From Rhodoferax sp. UBA4127 (GTDB lineage Bacteria; Pseudomonadota; Gammaproteobacteria; Burkholderiales; Burkholderiaceae_C), in assembly GCA_002381045.1 (NCBI GenBank), contig DFWT01000008.1, forward strand, positions 1 to 16,837: DNA of 16,837 nucleotides, given 5' to 3'. Every line of letters begins with the position of its first letter. Position 1 is the stretch's first letter. The notes under the pieces were generated by a model, which was given only the letters and a program-made list of their open reading frames with translations, made no database searches and was not told where the DNA came from. The position numbers and the translations under genes were made by a program. Of the stretch, positions 6,240 through 12,149 are shown piece by piece.

Positions 6240-6304
6240 GCCGGGCAAATCGTGTCCCGGCTTGATGATCAGATCAGCTTGCCGGTGCCAGCTCATTGCT
6301 GGCA
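6240..6304 (+). promoter_or_regulatory. two further hairpins upstream of fabF
   Basis: GCCGGG / CCCGGC pairs 6240-6245 with 6256-6261 (10-base loop). TGCCAGC / GCTGGCA pairs 6286-6292 with 6298-6304 (5-base loop). A weak T-rich stretch, TTGTTTT, follows the second stem. The sequence between them includes the palindrome TGATCA at 6266-6271. No obvious Shine-Dalgarno precedes fabF. The stems may stabilise the 3' end of acpP mRNA or control fabF translation; this is inferred from structure only. Confidence 0.4.
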
Positions 6305-6340
6305 TCACTTGTTTTAATGAACCACTGACTGTTGATCACT

Positions 6341-7588
6341 ATGTCTCGTCGTCGTGTCGTTGTTACCGGTTTGGGTTGCATCAGTCCCGTAGGAAACACG
6401 GTTGATGTGGCCTGGGCGAACCTGCTTGCCGGGCAGTCAGGCATTGGTCTGATCACCAAGTTTGACGCCTCGACTTTTAATTGCAAGATCGCTGGCGAGG
6501 TCAAAGGTTTTGACATTGAAGCCTACATGAGCGCCAAAGAAGCGCGCACCATGGACACCTTCATTCACTATGGCATTGCGGCAGCCGCCCAGGCCGTGGC
6601 CGATGCCGGGTTGCCAACGGGTGAGGCGCTTAGCGAAGAAGAGGCTTGCCGCATTGCGTGTGTGATTGGTTCGGGGATTGGTGGCCTGCCCATGATCGAA
6701 ACCGTCCATGGCGAGTACGTGCAACGCGGCGCACGTCGTATTTCACCCTTCTTCGTTCCTTCGACCATCATCAACATGATCGCCGGCCATGTGTCGATCC
6801 GGTATGGTTTTAAAGGTCCGAATTTGTCTATTGTCACCGCGTGCACGACGGGTTTGCATTGCATTGGCCAAGCTGGGCGCATGATCGAATACGGCGACGC
6901 CGATGTGGTGGTTGCGGGTGGTTCAGAGGCGGCGGTCTCGCCGCTGGGCGTGGGTGGCTTTGCGGCCATGCGTGCGCTGAGTACGCGCAACGACGACCCC
7001 TCCACTGCGTCACGCCCTTGGGACAAAGACCGTGACGGTTTTGTCCTGGGTGAAGGCGCTGGCGTGATGGTGCTTGAAGAGTACGAACACGCCAAAGCTA
7101 GGGGAGCCAAGATTTATGCAGAGTTGGCTGGTTTTGGCATGACGGCAGATGCCGGGCACATGACCGCGCCCAACATGGACGGGCCGCGTCGGGCCATTTT
7201 GGGTGCGCTGCAAAACGCTGGTCTCAATACGGATCAGGTCGATTACGTCAACGCCCATGGCACGTCCACACCGCTTGGGGATACCAATGAGTCCAATGCC
7301 ATCAAGGCGGCACTGGGTGCCCATGCGAAAAATGTCGTGGTTAATTCCACCAAGTCCATGACCGGTCACCTGTTAGGCGGCGCTGGAGGGCTGGAGTCGG
7401 TGGTGACAGTGCTGGCTTTGCATCACCAGAAGAGTCCACCCACCACCAACATCTTCAATCAGGATCCGGATTGCGATCTGGACTACTGTGCCAACACCGC
7501 GCGCGACCTGAAGATGGACGTGGCCGTAAAGAACAATTTTGGCTTTGGCGGAACCAACGGTTCCTTGGTGTTCAAGCGCCTGTCGTGA
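6341..7588 (+). CDS. fabF: beta-ketoacyl-ACP synthase II (FabF)
   Basis: FabF is the elongating condensing enzyme. The 415-residue protein has the Cys-His-His triad: Cys168 in TACTTGLH, His306 in VNAHGTSTPLGD and His343 in STKSMTGHLLGGAGG. It also has the C-terminal NNFGFGGTNGSLVFKR block. Length and motif spacing fit FabF rather than FabB. I use the ATG at 6341 (MSRRRVVVTGLG); the TTG three codons earlier adds nothing conserved. It is the last gene of the lipid block, and the next gene begins 44 bases later with no recognisable terminator between. Confidence 0.97.
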   Translation: MSRRRVVVTGLGCISPVGNTVDVAWANLLAGQSGIGLITKFDASTFNCKIAGEVKGFDIEAYMSAKEARTMDTFIHYGIAAAAQAVADAGLPTGEALSEEEACRIACVIGSGIGGLPMIETVHGEYVQRGARRISPFFVPSTIINMIAGHVSIRYGFKGPNLSIVTACTTGLHCIGQAGRMIEYGDADVVVAGGSEAAVSPLGVGGFAAMRALSTRNDDPSTASRPWDKDRDGFVLGEGAGVMVLEEYEHAKARGAKIYAELAGFGMTADAGHMTAPNMDGPRRAILGALQNAGLNTDQVDYVNAHGTSTPLGDTNESNAIKAALGAHAKNVVVNSTKSMTGHLLGGAGGLESVVTVLALHHQKSPPTTNIFNQDPDCDLDYCANTARDLKMDVAVKNNFGFGGTNGSLVFKRLS

Positions 7589-7632
7589 CCTGAGTCGGCT
7601 CCGTGTAGCCTGGCTGATCGCGACCCTGACCC

Positions 7633-8103
7633 ATGCACAACGCCCCAGCGGTTAGTTATCCGGTGGGGCGTTCGCGTTTTCAGGTCATTTTTTTGTCTTC
7701 CCTTTCTGTCCTGGGTTGGTGTGCCGCTGTCATCTGGATGGTCCAAGCGCAGACCACCGATTGGCGGCAGGGGTTGATGCTGTCAGGGGCGGTGCTGACC
7801 GGGTTGGGTGCCGTTTGGCTATTGCGCCATGCGCCAATTGGGCAACTCTCTTGGGAAGGTGGCAGTTGGAGTTGGGCCGCGTTCGGCAACACAGAATCGG
7901 TGCAGCTGGCAGTGGTCGTAGACCTGCAAATGGCAATGGTGTTGATACTTCGAACCAACGGTACAAAGGACAGGTGGCTATGGGTGCAGCGCGATGCCAG
8001 CCCTGCGCGTTGGTTGGCCTTACGCAGGGCGGTATACCAACGCCCTCGGGTTGACCAAGATCCATTGCGAGACACGAGCCGATCGGCGGGGAACCAGGCA
8101 TGA
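7633..8103 (+). CDS. YgfX-family small membrane protein
   Basis: This 156-residue protein has two hydrophobic segments (about 17-38 and 46-65) and a soluble C-terminal part. The C-terminal pattern resembles E. coli YgfX (CptA): L-x-W-x-G-x-x-W at 72-79, then MVLILRTNGTKDRWLWVQRD, then W-x-x-LRR-x-x-x-Q at 127-136. YgfX spans the inner membrane twice; it has been reported as a toxin partner of SdhE/CptB and as acting on FtsZ/MreB, but its role is debated. No sdhE is present here. An in-frame stop at 7627-7629 fixes ATG 7633 as the first start. Its TGA overlaps the rpoE ATG (ATGA), so it is probably translated together with rpoE. The assignment is by pattern from memory, not by search. Confidence 0.62.
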   Translation: MHNAPAVSYPVGRSRFQVIFLSSLSVLGWCAAVIWMVQAQTTDWRQGLMLSGAVLTGLGAVWLLRHAPIGQLSWEGGSWSWAAFGNTESVQLAVVVDLQMAMVLILRTNGTKDRWLWVQRDASPARWLALRRAVYQRPRVDQDPLRDTSRSAGNQA

Positions 8104-8741
8104 CCCTGCTCAAACCCAATGACGGCGTCACCGGGACGCCTGACAACAGCGACATGCTGTTGGTAGAGCGCGCGGTGGCCGGTGACCAAAAGGCGTTTGA
8201 GCTCCTGGTCATCAAATACCAGCGTCGCGTGCAACGTTTGATAGGTCGCATGGTGCGAGATGTGGACCTGGTTGAAGACATCGCCCAGGAAACGTTTATC
8301 AAGGCCTACCGAGCATTGCACCAGTTTCGGGGTGATGCTCAGTTTTATACCTGGCTCTACCGCATCGCAGTCAACACGGCCAAGAAGTTTTTGCTGGAAC
8401 TAAAGCGTGACCCAACAGTCACACAGTCGGCGTTGCAATCGAACGAGGACGACGATGAAACTTTTCACCCTGGAAACGACTCCACCACCAGTGAGACGCC
8501 GGAGTCAGAGTTGGCAGCCAAAGAAATCGCCAGAGAAGTCAACGCAGCCGTCGACGCGTTGCCGGACGATTTGAGGCAGGCGCTTACCCTGCGTGAGATG
8601 GAAGGCATGAGCTACGAGGACATCGCTGAGATCATGAAGTGCCCCATGGGCACGGTGCGATCGCGAATTTTTAGGGCCCGCGAGGCAGTTTCTGCTCGTA
8701 TCAAACCGATGCTTGAAAAGCAAACGGGCAAACGTTGGTGA
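8100..8741 (+). CDS. rpoE: ECF sigma factor RpoE (sigma-E / AlgU)
   Basis: This is a 213-residue group 4 sigma factor. Region 2 spans about 21-97, with DLVEDIAQETFIKAYRAL and FYTWLYRIAVNTAK. A variable acidic linker at 112-138 follows. Region 4 spans about 145-200, with ALPDDLRQALTLREMEGMSY and the helix-turn-helix CPMGTVRSRIFRARE. It directs transcription of envelope-stress genes and is held at the membrane by RseA. The start overlaps the stop of the YgfX-like gene by four bases. rseA follows after 30 bases, giving the standard rpoE-rseA-rseB-mucD order. I saw no sigma-E-type promoter (GGAACTT and TCTAA spaced 15-16) in the window. Confidence 0.96.
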   Translation: MTLLKPNDGVTGTPDNSDMLLVERAVAGDQKAFELLVIKYQRRVQRLIGRMVRDVDLVEDIAQETFIKAYRALHQFRGDAQFYTWLYRIAVNTAKKFLLELKRDPTVTQSALQSNEDDDETFHPGNDSTTSETPESELAAKEIAREVNAAVDALPDDLRQALTLREMEGMSYEDIAEIMKCPMGTVRSRIFRAREAVSARIKPMLEKQTGKRW

Positions 8742-8771
8742 ATGGCTGGATGATTGAACTGAGGATGAGGT

Positions 8772-9440
8772 ATGTCTGAGCTCTCTCGAGAATCTGCAGA
8801 GTGTGTCTCTGCCCTGGTGGACGGTCAGCTGGAAGGCGACGGGTTCGGCCAATGCATGCACGAATTGCAGCGCAATCCACAGGTGCAAGCCAATTGGGAT
8901 GCCTATCATCTGATCGGGCGGGTAATGCGCTCGGGTTCATCGGAAGCGCAGGCGGTGGATGCGGCCTTTGTGGCACGGTTGAGCCAGCGAATCAATCAAG
9001 AAGCCATCCAGATTGAGCCGGTTCCGGCCACGCCGATCGTGCCAAACGAGGTTGGCCTGCCACCGGCGGCTGCCAATCGTGACAATTGGCGGCGTGTCGC
9101 TGGATTGGCATCGGTGATGTTGGTGGCGGTCTTGGCGTGGCAGGGCTTTGGCACTGCGGTCCAAGCGCCAAGCGGTGGCCAGATAGCGCAAGTGGTTGTA
9201 CCAGTTGAGGCGTCCAATGGCCAGCGCGTTGCGTCAGTCAATTCCGATCCACGAGGGCAGGTGATGCTGCGCAGCGACGGTACTTCTGTTTTGACGGTGA
9301 ATTCGGATGCCCCCGTCATGATTCGCGATCCACAGTTGGATGCATTGTTGGCGGCACATCGCAATTTTGCTGGGGCCTCCGCATTGCAGATGGCGCCAGG
9401 GTTTGTACACAATGCCAACTATGACGAGGTTGGGCGTTGA
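8772..9440 (+). CDS. rseA: anti-sigma-E factor RseA
   Basis: This is a 222-residue single-pass inner membrane protein. The N-terminal cytoplasmic domain (about 1-75) contains SALVDGQLE and NWDAYHLIGRVMRSG, typical of the RseA/MucA sigma-binding domain. A membrane segment lies at about 109-128. The periplasmic part ends with RDPQLDALLAAHRNFAGAS, a block I associate with betaproteobacterial RseA. It sequesters RpoE until regulated proteolysis. GAGG precedes the ATG. Its TGA overlaps the TTG start of rseB, so the two are translationally coupled. Confidence 0.9.
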   Translation: MSELSRESAECVSALVDGQLEGDGFGQCMHELQRNPQVQANWDAYHLIGRVMRSGSSEAQAVDAAFVARLSQRINQEAIQIEPVPATPIVPNEVGLPPAAANRDNWRRVAGLASVMLVAVLAWQGFGTAVQAPSGGQIAQVVVPVEASNGQRVASVNSDPRGQVMLRSDGTSVLTVNSDAPVMIRDPQLDALLAAHRNFAGASALQMAPGFVHNANYDEVGR

Positions 9441-10420
9441 ATCGTTGGCTGGCGTGTGTCTTGAGCTTGGCCTGGGTGGGGTCGGTTCAGTCACAAGAAG
9501 TTGCGAATCAACCTGGCGTTGAGCAGTGGCTGCCTCGTTTGCAGGCGGCTGCGGGTCAGCGCACCTATACCGGCACATTTGTCGTCACTGCGGCCGATCG
9601 GCTGTCGTCGGCGCGCATCTGGCATGTCAGCGAAGGGTCCCAGCAAATGGAGCGGGTGGATGCCTTGTCTGGTGTGCCTCGCAGCGTTTTGCGCCGAAAC
9701 GATGAGGTGCTTACTTTGATGCCTCAAAGTCGCATGGCTATCAGCGAGAAGCGCCAATCGCTCAGGCAGTTTCCTGATTGGCTGGGACAAGCAGATGCTT
9801 CGCTTGCCCAGCACTATGTTCTTCGCCCGGTGGGTGCAGATCGTGTGGCGGGATGGGAGGCAGATGTTGCCCGGCTGGTGCCAAAAGATGCATGGCGCTT
9901 TGGCTACCGAGTCTGGACAGAGCGGGTGACGGGACTGGTTCTCAAGTTGCAAACCATTGGTTTGGACCAATCCATTCTGGAGCAGGCCGCTTTCTCGGAG
10001 CTGCAGTTGTCCTCGTCCATCAGCATGAGCAAACTCAATGCCATGATGAATGACGTGCAGGGTTACCGTGTCAAAAAGTCGGAACTTCTACCCACCACGG
10101 TGGATCAAGAGGGCTGGGATTGGAAAGCCAGCGTGCCTGGTTTCAAGTTGGTGTCGTGTTACAGGCGCCCTGCTGTGCATGGCAACGCTGGGCTGTCGGT
10201 GATGCAATGTGTGTGCTCCGACGGGTTGGCGTCCGTGTCAGTGTTCGTTGAGTCCTTTGATCCTGCACGCCACGCCCGCCCAATGAGCCACGATGCGTTT
10301 TCCATGGGTGCAACTCGCATGCAAATGCAACGCGTTGGAGACTGGTGGTTGACCGCCGTGGGCGAGGTGCCGCAATCGACGCTCCAACAGCTGGCGCTCA
10401 GCTTCGAGAGAAAAAAATAG
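9437..10420 (+). CDS. rseB: periplasmic sigma-E regulator RseB/MucB
   Basis: RseB binds the periplasmic part of RseA, shields it from proteolysis, and senses misfolded lipoproteins or LPS. The 327-residue protein begins with a signal peptide (hydrophobic LACVLSLAWVGSV, probable cleavage after VQS or SQ near residue 19-20). The MucB/RseB domain follows: YTGTFVV at 44-50, RIWHVSEG and VERVDALSGVPR-like text at 60-82, and GYRVWTERVTGLVLK at 156-170. The start is a TTG inside TTGA overlapping the rseA stop; without it the signal peptide would be lost, so I accept it. mucD follows after 43 bases. Confidence 0.92.
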   Translation: MNRWLACVLSLAWVGSVQSQEVANQPGVEQWLPRLQAAAGQRTYTGTFVVTAADRLSSARIWHVSEGSQQMERVDALSGVPRSVLRRNDEVLTLMPQSRMAISEKRQSLRQFPDWLGQADASLAQHYVLRPVGADRVAGWEADVARLVPKDAWRFGYRVWTERVTGLVLKLQTIGLDQSILEQAAFSELQLSSSISMSKLNAMMNDVQGYRVKKSELLPTTVDQEGWDWKASVPGFKLVSCYRRPAVHGNAGLSVMQCVCSDGLASVSVFVESFDPARHARPMSHDAFSMGATRMQMQRVGDWWLTAVGEVPQSTLQQLALSFERKK

Positions 10421-10463
10421 GTGGTTTGTGAACTGTGTTTTGTGTGTTTTTGAAAGGTCAAAA

Positions 10464-11927
10464 ATGATTCGATTCGATTTCAAGCGGTTGTCCACTGCGC
10501 TGTTTGCCAGTTTGGTACTTGCCGGTGGTTCAACGGCATTCCTCCCTATGAGTGTGGCGCAGGCACAGGTGAAAGGCTTGCCTGACTTTACTGAGCTGGT
10601 AGAGCAGGTTGGCCCATCTGTCGTGAACATCCGTACCCTGGAAAAAGCGGCACCCCGTCAGGTACCCGGTGGGCAGGGCGATCCCGATATGCTTGATTTT
10701 TTTCGCCGCTTTGGCCTGCCTATCCCAAACATGCCTCGTCAAATGCCGCCTGGGCATGGTCAAACACCAGATGACGCGCAGCCGCGTGGTGTGGGTTCAG
10801 GATTTGTTTTGACCAAAGACGGCATGATCATGACCAACGCCCATGTGGTGGAGGGCGCAGATGAGGTCATGGTGACCTTGACCGACAAGCGTGAGTTCAA
10901 GGCCAAGATCATCGGTGCTGACAAGCGCACGGATGTGGCGGTGGTCAAGATTGAAGCCACCGACTTGCCGGCCGTCAAGGTCGGTGACGTGAGCCGGCTG
11001 AAGGTCGGAGAGTGGGTGATGGCCATTGGCTCTCCGTTTGGCCTCGAAAACACGGTGACGGCTGGCATCGTGAGCGCCAAACAGCGCGACACCGGTGACT
11101 ATTTGCCGTTCATTCAGACTGATGTGGCCATCAATCCGGGTAACTCAGGTGGGCCGCTGATCAACATGCGCGGTGAAGTGGTGGGCATCAACAGCCAGAT
11201 CTATTCACGTTCAGGCGGTTCAATGGGTATTTCTTTTGCCATTCCGATGGACGAAGCAGTGCGTGTCAGCGAGCAATTGCGATCCAACGGGCGTGTGTCG
11301 CGTGGCCGCATTGGTGTGCAGATTGAGCAGGTCACCAAGGAAATCGCTGAGGCCAATGGCTTGGCCAAGCCGCAGGGGGCGCTGGTGCGCGGCGTTGAAA
11401 ACGGTGCACCTGCTGACAAGGCGGGCATTGAGGCCGGCGACATCATCACCAAGTTCGATGGCAAAACGGTCGAAAAGTCGTCTGATTTGCCGCGCATGGT
11501 GGGCGCTGTCAAACCTGGAACCAAGAGTTCAATTACCGTGCTGCGCCAGGGCAAATCTAAAGAACTGACAGTCACTATTGCTGAAATCGAACCCGATAAA
11601 ACCGCCGAGCTAGCGCTGGATAAATCCGGAAAAGGCGCAGAAGGCAAGTTTTCCAAAGCGCTAGGCTTGTCGGTCACTGAGCTCACTGCTGAGGTGCGAA
11701 AAGAACTTGCAGTCAAGGGTGGTGTGCAAGTGGAGTCTGCCTCAGGCGCTGCGGCGCGTGCGGGTTTGAAAGAAGGAGATGTGATTCTGGCTGTTGCCAA
11801 TAACCCCGTGATGAATGTGACGGAGCTTGAAAGCGCCCTGAGCAAAGTGGATAAAACCAAGCCCATCAACATTTTGTTCAGGCGTGGAGAATGGTCACAG
11901 TACACAGTTATTCGACCCAACCGCTGA
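10464..11927 (+). CDS. mucD: periplasmic serine protease MucD/DegQ (HtrA family)
   Basis: This is a 487-residue HtrA-type protease and chaperone that degrades misfolded envelope proteins. It has a signal peptide (about 1-34, ending VAQAQ). The trypsin-like domain carries His127 (TNAHVV), Asp157 (RTDVAVVKI) and Ser228 (NPGNSGGPL). A Gly/Pro-rich LA-type loop lies at about 66-106. Two PDZ domains follow, at about 281-372 and 398-484. I choose MIRFDFKRL, with AAAGG eight bases upstream, over a start 12 codons earlier that would not begin a signal peptide. It completes the sigma-E operon. The linker between the PDZ domains (residues 383-401) is encoded by nested inverted repeats. Confidence 0.95.
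   Translation: MIRFDFKRLSTALFASLVLAGGSTAFLPMSVAQAQVKGLPDFTELVEQVGPSVVNIRTLEKAAPRQVPGGQGDPDMLDFFRRFGLPIPNMPRQMPPGHGQTPDDAQPRGVGSGFVLTKDGMIMTNAHVVEGADEVMVTLTDKREFKAKIIGADKRTDVAVVKIEATDLPAVKVGDVSRLKVGEWVMAIGSPFGLENTVTAGIVSAKQRDTGDYLPFIQTDVAINPGNSGGPLINMRGEVVGINSQIYSRSGGSMGISFAIPMDEAVRVSEQLRSNGRVSRGRIGVQIEQVTKEIAEANGLAKPQGALVRGVENGAPADKAGIEAGDIITKFDGKTVEKSSDLPRMVGAVKPGTKSSITVLRQGKSKELTVTIAEIEPDKTAELALDKSGKGAEGKFSKALGLSVTELTAEVRKELAVKGGVQVESASGAAARAGLKEGDVILAVANNPVMNVTELESALSKVDKTKPINILFRRGEWSQYTVIRPNR
11610..11664 (+). repeat. nested inverted repeats in the mucD inter-PDZ linker
   Basis: CTAGCGCT (11610-11617) pairs with AGCGCTAG (11657-11664). Inside it, GGAAAA (11628-11633) pairs with TTTTCC (11649-11654). 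The DNA encodes a Lys/Gly-rich linker. The outer arm contains an AGCGCTAG core, but the spacing does not match the 38-base repeat elsewhere in the window. Confidence 0.45.
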
Positions 11928-11957
11928 TTGGCGGGCGTGGAAAAATTGTTGACAAAC

Positions 11958-11966
11958 TGTGGATAA
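11958..11966 (-). promoter_or_regulatory. perfect DnaA-box 9-mer
   Basis: The plus strand reads TGTGGATAA, the exact complement of the consensus DnaA box TTATCCACA. It is preceded by TTGTTGACAAAC. It lies in the mucD-lepA gap, 31 bases after the mucD stop. I see no second perfect box nearby and no AT-rich unwinding element, so this is not an origin. It could be a DnaA-titrating or regulatory site, or chance. Confidence 0.4.
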
Positions 11967-12032
11967 ATAGCGCTTTTCTTTAGTAAAACGAAATACTTGG
12001 CATTTGAGGGCGCATCGCCCGGCCGATTTGCC

Positions 12033-12038
12033 TACAAT
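12033..12038 (+). promoter_or_regulatory. candidate -10 box upstream of lepA
   Basis: TACAAT lies in the context GCCTACAATCC, which resembles common betaproteobacterial -10 regions. A start at about 12044-12046 would fall just before the small hairpin CAACT/AGTTG (12046-12060). No good -35 is seen at 16-18 bases; TTGACA at 11949-11954 is far too distant. Confidence 0.4.
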
Positions 12039-12044
12039 CCATTT

Positions 12045-12109
12045 CCAACTTCTGCAGTTGCCTATCGGGGTTGGTTTAGGGCGCGTCACCTCTGACCGCG
12101 CCCTTTTTT
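12045..12109 (+). ncRNA. candidate short leader or small RNA before lepA
   Basis: A transcript from the TACAAT box would begin with the hairpin CAACT-TCTGC-AGTTG and end about 65 bases later at the strong terminator at 12079-12109. CCAAC (12045-12049) can alternatively pair with GTTGG (12070-12074), giving two possible folds. I do not recognise a known RNA family. It may equally be the attenuated leader of lepA. Confidence 0.3.
12079..12109 (+). terminator. strong intrinsic terminator 40 bases before lepA
   Basis: GGGCGC (12079-12084) pairs with GCGCCC (12098-12103). The stem extends through GTCA/TGAC (12085-12088 with 12093-12096) across a one-base bulge, with a CCTC loop, and TTTTTT follows at 12104-12109. 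It could end the mucD operon, end a short RNA, or attenuate lepA transcription. No promoter is visible between it and lepA. Confidence 0.85.
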
Positions 12110-12149
12110 CTGTTTGCCCTTTGGCATTTCACTACGTCGGTTGCCCCGG

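Noticed and set aside
10429..10462. Possible sigma-E promoter before mucD (GAACTG ... TCAAA)
   Set aside because: The spacer between the two boxes is about 22 bases, whereas sigma-E promoters need about 15-17, and the -35 is imperfect.
11928..12149. Replication origin in the mucD-lepA gap
   Set aside because: Only one perfect DnaA box is present. There is no cluster of boxes, no AT-rich unwinding element and no dnaA/dnaN/gidA neighbour.
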